Part shown: piece by piece, positions 13,500 through 19,254 of the stretch
Position numbering within the stretch: the stretch's first letter is position 1
Layout of the letters: each line of letters begins with the position of its first letter
Source: an uncultured Candidatus Saccharibacteria bacterium
GTDB taxonomy: Bacteria > Patescibacteria > Saccharimonadia > Saccharimonadales > CAMLKC01
Length of the DNA: 19,254 nt
Reading direction: 5' to 3'
Assembly (NCBI GenBank): GCA_946480595.1
Contig: CAMLKC010000015.1
Location: forward strand, 1-19,254
The notes under the pieces: model-generated
Databases searched by the model: none
What the model was told of the DNA's origin: nothing
The model's input: only the letters and a program-made list of their open reading frames with translations
Made by a program: the position numbers and the translations under genes

Positions 13500-14798
13500 A
13501 TGTTAGATATACGTTACATCCGAGAAAACGCCCAGGACGTGCAGGAAAATGCGCGTCGCAAGGGCTACGACGTTAATGTCGACGAGGTGCTGCGCTGGGA
13601 CAAAACCAAGCGCCAACTTCAGCAGCAAGCAGACGAACTCCGTGCGAAGCGTAACGATATCTCCTCACGCATGAAAGGCGGCAAGCCAACCGATGAACTG
13701 ATCGCGGAAGGCAAGGCAGTCAAAGACCAGCTCGTTGCTGTCGAGGCGAGCCTCAAGGAGGCTGACACGAGCTTTACCGAGCTGCTCAAAAAGATCCCGA
13801 ACATGGCGCTTTCCGACGTACCAGTGGGTGCTAGCGAAGACGAGAATGTTGTCGCTAAAAAAGTCGGCGAACCGACCTCGTTTGGCTTTGAGCCAAAAAA
13901 CCACGCCGAAATCGCTGAGGCTCGCGGCTGGCTCGACAAAGAGCGCGCCGCAAAAGTTGCAGGCTCTCGTTTTGCGTACCTTAAGGGTGATCTGGTAAAA
14001 CTGCAGTTCGGCATTATCCAGATGATTATGGACAAACTAAGTGACCAGGCGTTTATCGATGAAATCATCCGCGAAAACAACCTGAATGTCAGCAACAAAC
14101 CATTCCTTCCTGTACTGCCGCCATTTATGCTGCGTACTGAACTTTACGATGCGATGGACCGTCTAGAGCCACGCGATGACCGCTACAAAATAGAAGATGA
14201 AGACCTATGGCTGCAGGGAAGTGCCGAGCACGTGCTTGGCAGCATGCATGCCGACGAGATCTTTGAGGAAAAGACACTGCCGCTGCGCTATATTGGTTAC
14301 GCTACCAGTTTCCGCCGCGAGGCCGGGACGTACGGCAAGGACATGGAAGGTATGTTCCGCATGCACCAGTTTGACAAGCTCGAAATGGAGAGCTTGGGTG
14401 TTGCCGAGAAAGGTCTCGATGAGCATCTGTTTATGGTAGCCATCCAGGAAAAGATCATGCAAATGCTTGAGATTCCATATCAAGTGCTGCTCAAATGTAC
14501 GGCCGATATCGGCAAGCCGAATGCCCGTGGCATCGACATTGAAGCATGGTTGCCAGGCCAAGACAAGTACCGCGAGACACACACTGCCGACTATATGACC
14601 GATTACCAGGCGCGACGCCTCAAGACACGCGTCCGGCGCGACGGCGGCGACATAGAGTTGGTTCATACCAACGACGCCACGGCACTGCCACTGAGCCGCG
14701 GTCCAATTGCGATCATCGAAAACCATCAGCAGGCTGATGGCACTGTCCGCATTCCGGAAGCGCTTCGTCCATACATGGGCGGCCGTGAAGTGCTATAA
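13500..14798 (+). CDS. serS: Seryl-tRNA synthetase
   Basis: Class II synthetase of 432 aa, the usual bacterial length, charging tRNA-Ser. Residues 1-110 are the antiparallel coiled-coil arm that binds the long variable arm of tRNA-Ser. Motif 2 spans about 270-295 (SFRREAGTYGKDMEG, then FRMHQFDKLE). Motif 3 spans about 398-409 (LSRGPIAIIENHQ) with Arg400. Active-site loops differ from the textbook enzyme: QGSAEHVL (239-246) where TAEVP is usual, RETHTADYMTDYQARR (358-373) where REISSCSN is usual, and TNDATALPL (390-398) where LNGSGLA is usual. The overall order fits SerRS, so I keep the call. Its TAA lies inside the TATAAT of the hpf promoter. Confidence 0.93.
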   Translation: MLDIRYIRENAQDVQENARRKGYDVNVDEVLRWDKTKRQLQQQADELRAKRNDISSRMKGGKPTDELIAEGKAVKDQLVAVEASLKEADTSFTELLKKIPNMALSDVPVGASEDENVVAKKVGEPTSFGFEPKNHAEIAEARGWLDKERAAKVAGSRFAYLKGDLVKLQFGIIQMIMDKLSDQAFIDEIIRENNLNVSNKPFLPVLPPFMLRTELYDAMDRLEPRDDRYKIEDEDLWLQGSAEHVLGSMHADEIFEEKTLPLRYIGYATSFRREAGTYGKDMEGMFRMHQFDKLEMESLGVAEKGLDEHLFMVAIQEKIMQMLEIPYQVLLKCTADIGKPNARGIDIEAWLPGQDKYRETHTADYMTDYQARRLKTRVRRDGGDIELVHTNDATALPLSRGPIAIIENHQQADGTVRIPEALRPYMGGREVL

Positions 14799-14799
14799 T
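14794..14799 (+). promoter_or_regulatory. -10 box of hpf overlapping the serS stop
   Basis: TATAAT contains the serS TAA stop (14796-14798). The -35 region is poor. It gives hpf a leader of about 25 nt with a strong AAAGGGGG ribosome-binding site (14820-14827), so hpf can be transcribed apart from serS. Confidence 0.45.
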
Positions 14800-14831
14800 A
14801 TAGGTACGGACCTTAACCTAAAGGGGGTAGC

Positions 14832-15206
14832 ATGATTGAAGCAATCGACATCACGGGCGTTAAGTATGATCTTGATGACGCCACGAAAAAGTACGTCACG
14901 AAAAAAATCGGACGGCTCGACCGCTATCTGCCAAAACACGCACGAAAAAGCACTACTGCCAGCGTGAAAATCAAACAAGTTAACCAAGACTACGGCAATA
15001 AGTACGAAGCCGAGGTTATTCTATCTGTACCCGACAAAGTGCTGACTGCCAAGGATTCGACGGTCAATGCGCTTGCGGCGCTCGATATTGTCGAGGCGAA
15101 GCTGGTCAACCAGCTGCGAAAATACAAGCAGATGTCGATGCCGCACGTTGGGCGGCGCGGTGTTTTGGCGCGTTTTAAGCGCAGCTATGCACGCGAAACC
15201 CAGTAA
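14832..15206 (+). CDS. hpf: Ribosome hibernation promoting factor, short form
   Basis: HPF/RaiA-family protein of 124 aa that binds the 30S decoding centre of idle ribosomes. The N-terminal beta-alpha-beta-beta-beta-alpha domain (1-100) has the family layout: IEAIDITGVKYDLDDATKKYV, then KIGRLDRYLPK and SVKIKQVNQDYGNKYEAEVIL, then TVNALAALDIVEAKLVNQLRKYK. The C-terminal dimerisation domain of long HPF is absent; instead there is a short basic tail (GRRGVLARFKR). It should therefore act as a short HPF or YfiA-like factor. The hpf-secA order is the same as in Bacillus. Confidence 0.93.
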   Translation: MIEAIDITGVKYDLDDATKKYVTKKIGRLDRYLPKHARKSTTASVKIKQVNQDYGNKYEAEVILSVPDKVLTAKDSTVNALAALDIVEAKLVNQLRKYKQMSMPHVGRRGVLARFKRSYARETQ

Positions 15207-15226
15207 AAGGGTAAATCTCTCTTTTA
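15204..15226 (+). terminator. Weak hairpin after hpf
   Basis: TAAAAGGG (15204-15211) pairs with CTCTTTTA (15219-15226), one GU, loop of 7, starting at the hpf stop codon. It lacks a long U-tract, so it would attenuate rather than fully stop transcription into secA. Confidence 0.4.
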
Positions 15227-15244
15227 TCAGATGGCGAAACGGCG

Positions 15245-15262
15245 TATACTATTACGTAGTAT
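15245..15262 (+). promoter_or_regulatory. secA -10 box inside an inverted repeat
   Basis: TATACT (15245-15250) overlaps ATACTA (15246-15251), 5-nt spacer, TAGTAT (15257-15262). The -35 region (TTTTAT) is weak. The dyad could be an operator or a 5' hairpin of the secA mRNA; the leader is about 45 nt. Confidence 0.45.
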
Positions 15263-15291
15263 TTCATGAGAAGTTTCAGTTCACCGGAGGG

Positions 15292-15327
15292 ATGAGAATT
15301 TTATGGTCAGCCGACAATCAGCGCTAA
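15292..15327 (+). CDS. Possible 11-codon ORF overlapping the secA start
   Basis: ATG 15292 opens MRILWSADNQR and stops at TAA 15325-15327, 22 bases past the secA ATG in another frame. GGAGGG (15286-15291) directly touches this ATG, too close for ideal initiation, while it is 11 nt from the secA ATG, somewhat far. If translated it would interfere or couple with secA. It may equally be chance. Confidence 0.2.
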   Translation: MRILWSADNQR

Positions 15328-17924
15328 CAAAGGTGTTTGGTGATCCGCAAAAGCGGATTGTTAAAGGCTTGGAAAAAAGAGTTGGCGCGATCAATGCGCT
15401 TGCTGATAAATATAAGGCATTTAAAAAAGCCGATCTGCCCAAGCAGACGGAGGTGCTTAAAAAACGTTTGGGCGATAAAAAAACGACCCTGGACGATGTT
15501 TTGCCCGATGCCTTTGCGCTAGTGCGCGAGGCCAGCGACCGCGTCCTTGGTATGCGTCATTTTGACGTACAGATGATTGGTGGAATGGCCTTGCACGACG
15601 GCAACGTTGCCGAAATGAAAACAGGTGAGGGTAAGACCCTTGTGGCAACATTGCCAGTTTACTTGAACGCGCTTGAAGGCAAAGGCGTCCATGTGGTGAC
15701 GGTCAACGATTATCTTGCCCAGCGTGACGCTGGCTGGATGGGTCAACTGTATGGCTTCCTTGGGCTTTCTACCGGAGTTATTATCAACGACGCGTCATTT
15801 GTTTACGACAAGGACTACGACAACACCGCACACGATGACCCTCGTATGCGCAAGCTTCGTCCTGTCAGTCGTAAAGAAGCCTACGCCGCCGATATCACGT
15901 ACGGTACCAACAACGAATTTGGTTTTGATTACCTGCGCGACAACATGGTCAACGAAGTCGAGCTGCTGCGCCAGCGCGAACTGAACTTCGCGATCGTGGA
16001 CGAGGTAGACTCTATTCTTATCGACGAAGCCCGAACCCCGCTTATTATTAGTGCGCCGGCCGCCGAAAACCCTGACAGCTATTATCAGTTCTCTAAAATC
16101 GCTGCCAAGCTGACGCCAAACGACTACACGCTCGACGAGAAGCGCCGCAGCGTTGCGCTGACCGACGAAGGCGTTGAAAAAGTCCAAAAAATGCTGGGGG
16201 TAAAAAACTTATACACCCCAGATTACGTGCGTTCCGTTTATCACCTCGATCAGGCACTTCGCGCACAAACATTGTTCAAACGTGATAAAGATTACGTGGT
16301 AACTAACGACGGCGAAGTAATCATCGTTGACGAGCATACAGGCCGCCTTATGCAGGGTCGCCGCTACAACGAAGGCCTCCACCAGGCAATCGAAGCCAAA
16401 GAAAACGTCCCTGTCCAGCAGGAGAGCATGACGCTCGCGACGATTTCGTTCCAGAACTATTTCCGCCTCTACAGTAAGCTGTCAGGTATGACCGGTACGG
16501 CATTCACCGAAGCAGAAGAATTCCAGCAGATCTACAGCCTGGATGTCATTCAGATTCCATCGAACCGGCCGATTGCCCGTGACGACAAAGAAGACCTTAT
16601 CTTCAAGTCCGAAAAAGGCAAGCTCAAGGCAGTGGCTGACGCAATCAAGGAATACCACAAAGTCGGACGTCCAGTCCTTGTGGGCTCTGCCTCGATCGCC
16701 AAAAACGAGCTGATTGCCAGCTGGCTCGACAAAGAAAAGGTCCCTTACGAGATCTTGAATGCTAAGAACAACGAACGCGAAGCCGCCATTATCGCAAAAG
16801 CTGGTGAAAAGGGCGCGGTAACACTGGCAACTAACATTGCCGGTCGTGGTACTGACATTGTGCTTGGTGAAGGGGTGAAGGAGCTTGGTGGTTTGGTCGT
16901 GATTGGTTCAGAGCGACACGAATCACGCCGTATCGATAACCAGCTGCGTGGACGTGCTGGTCGTCAGGGTGACCCCGGTGAAACCCAGTTCTACGTATCT
17001 ACCGAAGACGACCTGATGCGTATTTTCCAGGGTGAGCGCATTGCCGGTCTGATGGACCGCCTGGGTGTGGATGAAGACCAGCCTATTCAAAACAAAGCCG
17101 TTTCCAAAACGCTCGAATCTGCCCAAAAACGTGTCGAGGGTTACAACTTTGACACTCGTAAAAACGTCGTCCAGTACGACAACGTCATCAATCGTCACCG
17201 CCGCGTGGTTTATGTTATGCGTCGCAAGATTCTTGAGGGTGGCGACATTAAGTTCGAGATCGAACGTCTCATAAGCGAAAAAGTCCTGGAGCTTACGTAC
17301 GTTCCTACCAAGAACAACCCTAAGTTTGCCGATCAGTTCAAGGAAGTTTTCCCGCTAGACGAAAAGAAAATCGTCCAGATCGGCGAAGAAAAGAAAGACA
17401 AGCTGCGCGTTCAGGCGGCACAGGATGCCGTTTCTCAGTTGTACGAGGACAAGGAAAAAGAGCTTACTCCTGAGATCCTTCGTAAAGTTGAACGCGAAGT
17501 CTACCTCCAGGTACTTGATACGCTCTGGATGCAGCACCTTGAGAATATGCAGCACCTGCGCGAAGGTATTCACTGGCGCAGCGTCGGTCAGCGTGACCCA
17601 CTAGTAGAGTATCGCGCCGAGTCACAAAAACTGTTTGAAAGCCTGCAGGCGACACTCCGCGACGAAGTGCTCCGTGCGGTCATGCATGTCCGCCCAAGCG
17701 ACATTGTTGTCCAGCAGGAAGAAGACCACGACACCGAACTGACCCGGCTTGCCGAATCTGCCGTAGAGCGCGGCGTGAATGAGGTAACTGGCGGCGAAGA
17801 AAGCCGTGACGGTGATTTCAAGGTGAAAAAGGCCGTAGGCGCAAGCGAAGCGGCAAAACACAAGAATGACGCCCGCAAAAAGAAGAAAAGCCAGCGTCAA
17901 AACCGCAAAAAGAACCGCAAGTAA
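15303..17924 (+). CDS. secA: Preprotein translocase ATPase SecA
   Basis: SecA of 873 aa, the motor that pushes unfolded preproteins through SecYEG. Walker A MKTGEGKT (105-112), Walker B DEVD (233-236), YGTNNEFGFDYLRDNM (200-215), GRGTDIVLGEGVKELGG and ERHESRRIDNQLRGRAGRQGDPG (second helicase domain) are present, so nucleotide-binding domains 1 and 2 are intact. An insertion of about 20 residues (168-188, DKDYDNTAHDDPRMRKLRPVS) precedes the KEAYAADITYG motif and is not in the E. coli protein. The C-terminus lacks the CxCxnCH zinc site and ends in a Lys/Arg-rich tail (DARKKKKSQRQNRKKNRK). It would export the nearby high-GC proteins. In Bacillus prfB follows; here a high-GC island follows. Confidence 0.97.
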   Translation: MVSRQSALTKVFGDPQKRIVKGLEKRVGAINALADKYKAFKKADLPKQTEVLKKRLGDKKTTLDDVLPDAFALVREASDRVLGMRHFDVQMIGGMALHDGNVAEMKTGEGKTLVATLPVYLNALEGKGVHVVTVNDYLAQRDAGWMGQLYGFLGLSTGVIINDASFVYDKDYDNTAHDDPRMRKLRPVSRKEAYAADITYGTNNEFGFDYLRDNMVNEVELLRQRELNFAIVDEVDSILIDEARTPLIISAPAAENPDSYYQFSKIAAKLTPNDYTLDEKRRSVALTDEGVEKVQKMLGVKNLYTPDYVRSVYHLDQALRAQTLFKRDKDYVVTNDGEVIIVDEHTGRLMQGRRYNEGLHQAIEAKENVPVQQESMTLATISFQNYFRLYSKLSGMTGTAFTEAEEFQQIYSLDVIQIPSNRPIARDDKEDLIFKSEKGKLKAVADAIKEYHKVGRPVLVGSASIAKNELIASWLDKEKVPYEILNAKNNEREAAIIAKAGEKGAVTLATNIAGRGTDIVLGEGVKELGGLVVIGSERHESRRIDNQLRGRAGRQGDPGETQFYVSTEDDLMRIFQGERIAGLMDRLGVDEDQPIQNKAVSKTLESAQKRVEGYNFDTRKNVVQYDNVINRHRRVVYVMRRKILEGGDIKFEIERLISEKVLELTYVPTKNNPKFADQFKEVFPLDEKKIVQIGEEKKDKLRVQAAQDAVSQLYEDKEKELTPEILRKVEREVYLQVLDTLWMQHLENMQHLREGIHWRSVGQRDPLVEYRAESQKLFESLQATLRDEVLRAVMHVRPSDIVVQQEEDHDTELTRLAESAVERGVNEVTGGEESRDGDFKVKKAVGASEAAKHKNDARKKKKSQRQNRKKNRK

Positions 17925-17944
17925 ACACGTTTGAAATGAAAGAT

Positions 17945-18001
17945 CCCGGCCCTTCTCCTGGCTGCTCGCAAGCGCCAAGGGGAAGAGGCCGGGTTTTCTT
18001 T
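17945..18001. terminator. Large bulged terminator between secA and cassette B
   Basis: CCCGGCCCTTCTCCTGGC (17945-17962) pairs with 17974-17993 as 18 bp with two single-A bulges (17977, 17986), then TTTTCTTT. The convergent gene ends 15 nt further on, and on the minus strand the hairpin is followed by ATCTTTCATTT, so it probably serves both genes. Confidence 0.85.
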
Positions 18002-18015
18002 CACCGCACGAGGAG

Positions 18016-18696
18016 CTACTTGCTCCCGTTGATCACGATGGGGTCGCCCGCGTCGTAGAGCGGGTGCCGTGTCGTGAACGGAATCTCGCCGTAGTGGACT
18101 CCCGTCAGGGCGTCGAAGGGCGAGATGAGGTAGCTGTCGCCGTGCTCGGAACCGACCTGCTTGGTGGGCATCGGGCCGCTGGTCACCATGTACGTGACGC
18201 TGACGTGCGACGGGTCGGTGTCGATCTGACGCTGAAGCTCGGGGCTGACCAGGTGGTTGAGCGCCGGGCCTTCCACGCCGTAGGGGACGTTGTTCTCGAC
18301 GCCGTAGTCGTAGCCATCGGCCATGAACAGCTTGGTGAGCTGGTCGTGCGACAGCATGACGTAGACGTCGACATCCTTGATGTAGTAGCTCAGGTCATCG
18401 GTCGGCACCTGCGTGTTCTTGAAGCAGCTCGGGACGACGACGATGCCCTTGGGCGCGCCGACGTCCGGCAGCTTGTAGGCGGTGACGGTCATCAGTCCGA
18501 GCTTGAGCTCCTTGGTGGTGGTCTTGCAGTCCAACTCCGCCGCTGCGGCCGCGTTCTGTTGCGGCTCGTCCTGGGTGAAGTACTGGACAGCTCGGCTCAC
18601 ACCGATGCCCAGTACCGTACTGACCACAAGGGCCAGGACGATCAGGAGGATCTGACGGCGAGACAGCCCACCGGGCTTTACTACGGGTGTCGTCAT
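18016..18696 (-). CDS. Membrane-anchored extracytoplasmic protein (high-GC cassette B)
   Basis: I do not recognise the family. The 226-aa product has a short basic N-terminus (MTTPVVKPGGLSRR), one transmembrane anchor (about 15-40, ILLIVLALVVSTVLGIGVS), a Gln/Ala-rich linker (42-54) and an extracytoplasmic domain with two cysteines (57 and 91) that may form a disulfide. The C-terminal half is rich in Asp, Tyr and Gly and ends VINGSK. ATG 18696 is chosen because GGAG lies 7 nt upstream and it puts the anchor near the N-terminus; an in-frame start at 18786 would add 30 unlikely residues. GC is about 62% in a sampled line. The opposite strand also has a long frame, but it lacks sensible composition or a ribosome-binding site. 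Own promoter and 5' stem-loop. Confidence 0.7.
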   Translation of the reverse strand: MTTPVVKPGGLSRRQILLIVLALVVSTVLGIGVSRAVQYFTQDEPQQNAAAAAELDCKTTTKELKLGLMTVTAYKLPDVGAPKGIVVVPSCFKNTQVPTDDLSYYIKDVDVYVMLSHDQLTKLFMADGYDYGVENNVPYGVEGPALNHLVSPELQRQIDTDPSHVSVTYMVTSGPMPTKQVGSEHGDSYLISPFDALTGVHYGEIPFTTRHPLYDAGDPIVINGSK

Positions 18697-18742
18697 GGAC
18701 GGCTCCAGCTTCTCGTTTGGGTGAAAGTGGATCGCTGCGGGG

Positions 18743-18763
18743 TTGTCCCCGAAACGAGGACAA
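18743..18763 (-). promoter_or_regulatory. 5' stem-loop of cassette B mRNA
   Basis: On the minus strand TTGTCCTCG (18763-18755) pairs with CGGGGACAA (18751-18743), 9 bp with one GU and a TTT loop. It begins about 7 nt after the predicted transcription start (near 18770), mirroring the 5' hairpin of cassette A. Confidence 0.55.
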
Positions 18764-18776
18764 ATGCAGTTTACAC

Positions 18777-18805
18777 ATATTACCATATTTTATAATAAAA
18801 GTCAA
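18777..18805 (-). promoter_or_regulatory. Promoter of cassette B
   Basis: On the minus strand TTGACT (18805-18800), 17-nt spacer, TAATAT (18782-18777), with TATGG before the -10 box, as in cassette A. It sits in an AT-rich patch of about 60 nt (18764-18827) between two high-GC genes. Confidence 0.8.
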
Positions 18806-18827
18806 TTTCCCCCCAGATATAGAAAGT

Positions 18828-18873
18828 GCCCGGACGCACCCCTGCCATGTTGCGGGGCAGGGGGCGTCCGGGC
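18828..18873 (-). terminator. GC-rich terminator hairpin of cassette C
   Basis: GCCCGGACGC (18828-18837) pairs with GCGTCCGGGC (18864-18873), and CCCCTGCC (18839-18846) pairs with GGCAGGGG (18856-18863); one A (18838) is bulged and the loop is 9 nt. Little U-tract follows on the minus strand, so it is of the actinobacterial type. Confidence 0.75.
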
Positions 18874-18888
18874 TCTTCCGTCATGCTC

Positions 18889-19254
18889 TCACCAGACGTA
18901 CACGGTGATGGTGTTGGAGTTCTCGTTGAAGGACGCTCCCGGGACCATGAACTGGTTCCTGAGCGTCGCGGTGTCCTTGATGTCGAACGCCCAGTAGGCG
19001 TCGCGTGACAGGACGTGGTCGTTGACGAACGTGAGCTGCTCGGGCGTGAGAAGCTTCTTGGCGATGGGCTCGGCGTCCTTGGCGGGCTGCGGGTCGCACG
19101 CGCTGTAGTCGGTGTCGTTGCCGTAGGGGTCGGTCATCTCGCAGTCGACGCCGCCGACGTTGGCCGGGAGGGCCTTCGACTTGGCGGAGCTGAGCAGGAC
19201 GATGACGTCGGGCGCGGGCGGGACGCAGGGCGTGGTCGGGACGGTCTCGCTGGG
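18889..19254 (-). CDS. C-terminal part of an exported protein (high-GC cassette C), 5' end outside the window
   Basis: Partial: the frame is open to the window edge and gives 121 residues. It begins in a Thr/Pro-rich stretch (PSETVPTTPCVPPAPD), like the linker of cassette A, then a domain with three further cysteines (in VDCEMTD, YSACDPQ and the linker TPC being the first) and ends SNTITVYVW. An internal Met (19137) is not a start, because coding continues upstream in the same frame. I do not recognise the family. GC is about 62-72% in two lines I counted. The Thr/Pro linker and Cys content suggest an extracytoplasmic protein, but no signal peptide can be seen inside the window. Its terminator separates it from cassette B. 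Confidence 0.65.
   Translation of the reverse strand, partial: PSETVPTTPCVPPAPDVIVLLSSAKSKALPANVGGVDCEMTDPYGNDTDYSACDPQPAKDAEPIAKKLLTPEQLTFVNDHVLSRDAYWAFDIKDTATLRNQFMVPGASFNENSNTITVYVW

Noticed and set aside
18064..18795. Long plus-strand frame of 243 codons opposite cassette B
   Set aside because: It has the Val/Asp/Arg/Leu-rich look of an antisense frame of a high-GC gene, no ribosome-binding site and no domain; the minus-strand gene has promoter, ribosome-binding site and membrane anchor.
1..19254. CRISPR array, insertion sequence, transposase or integrase, rRNA
   Set aside because: No spaced direct repeats, no terminal inverted repeats flanking the high-GC genes and no recombinase gene were seen.
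1..19254. Alternative genetic code with UGA as glycine
   Set aside because: UGA ends proS, the racemase-like gene, cassette A and the PspC protein at natural C-termini and does not occur inside the conserved proteins.

Overview
The window looks like a chromosome segment of a small-genome bacterium, most likely Candidatus Saccharibacteria (TM7) or another Patescibacteria lineage. I infer this from the compact, often overlapping housekeeping genes, a prolyl-tRNA synthetase without its editing domain, a divergent seryl-tRNA synthetase, a small protein resembling DUF5663 proteins, and promoters placed so close to start codons that several mRNAs must be leaderless. UGA acts as a normal stop (for example at the ends of proS and of the first gene), which argues against the UGA=Gly code of Gracilibacteria and Absconditabacteria. 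The lineage call is inference; no rRNA is present.

Layout. 1-831: an Asp/Glu racemase-superfamily (maleate isomerase-like) gene. 917-1609: an isolated high-GC gene for an exported Thr/Pro-rich protein (cassette A). 1722-4862: a tight operon frr-uppS-rseP-CPBP protease (ribosome recycling, undecaprenyl-PP synthesis, two intramembrane proteases). 4843-6235: proS behind a leader that appears to encode a Pro-containing peptide and to sequester the proS Shine-Dalgarno. 6329-7579: greA-alaX. 7580-8648 (minus): a DUF5663-like protein and an acidic/basic repeat protein, transcribed toward alaX. 8784-9329: an NADPH-dependent FMN reductase. 9418-13366: a four-gene module of PadR regulator, PspC/adhesin-like membrane protein, ABC ATPase and FtsX-type permease. 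13500-17924: serS, hpf and secA. 18016-19254 (minus): two more high-GC genes for exported proteins (cassettes B and C; C runs off the window).

The core genes run at roughly 47-58% GC in the lines I counted by hand. Cassettes A, B and C run at roughly 62-75%, with G/C-rich third positions, strong GC hairpins behind A and C, and predicted export signals or anchors on A and B. A and B nevertheless start from AT-rich promoters with near-ideal -35 boxes, 17-nt spacers and TATGG-extended -10 boxes, followed by a stem-loop at or near the predicted 5' end of the mRNA. This recurring composite (native-looking promoter plus foreign-looking secreted protein) sits in gaps of conserved gene neighbourhoods: before frr, where pyrH usually lies, and after secA, where prfB often lies.

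The two observations I would follow first are the proS leader (a 17-codon peptide whose Pro codons overlap an anti-Shine-Dalgarno sequence) and the high-GC exported-protein cassettes.
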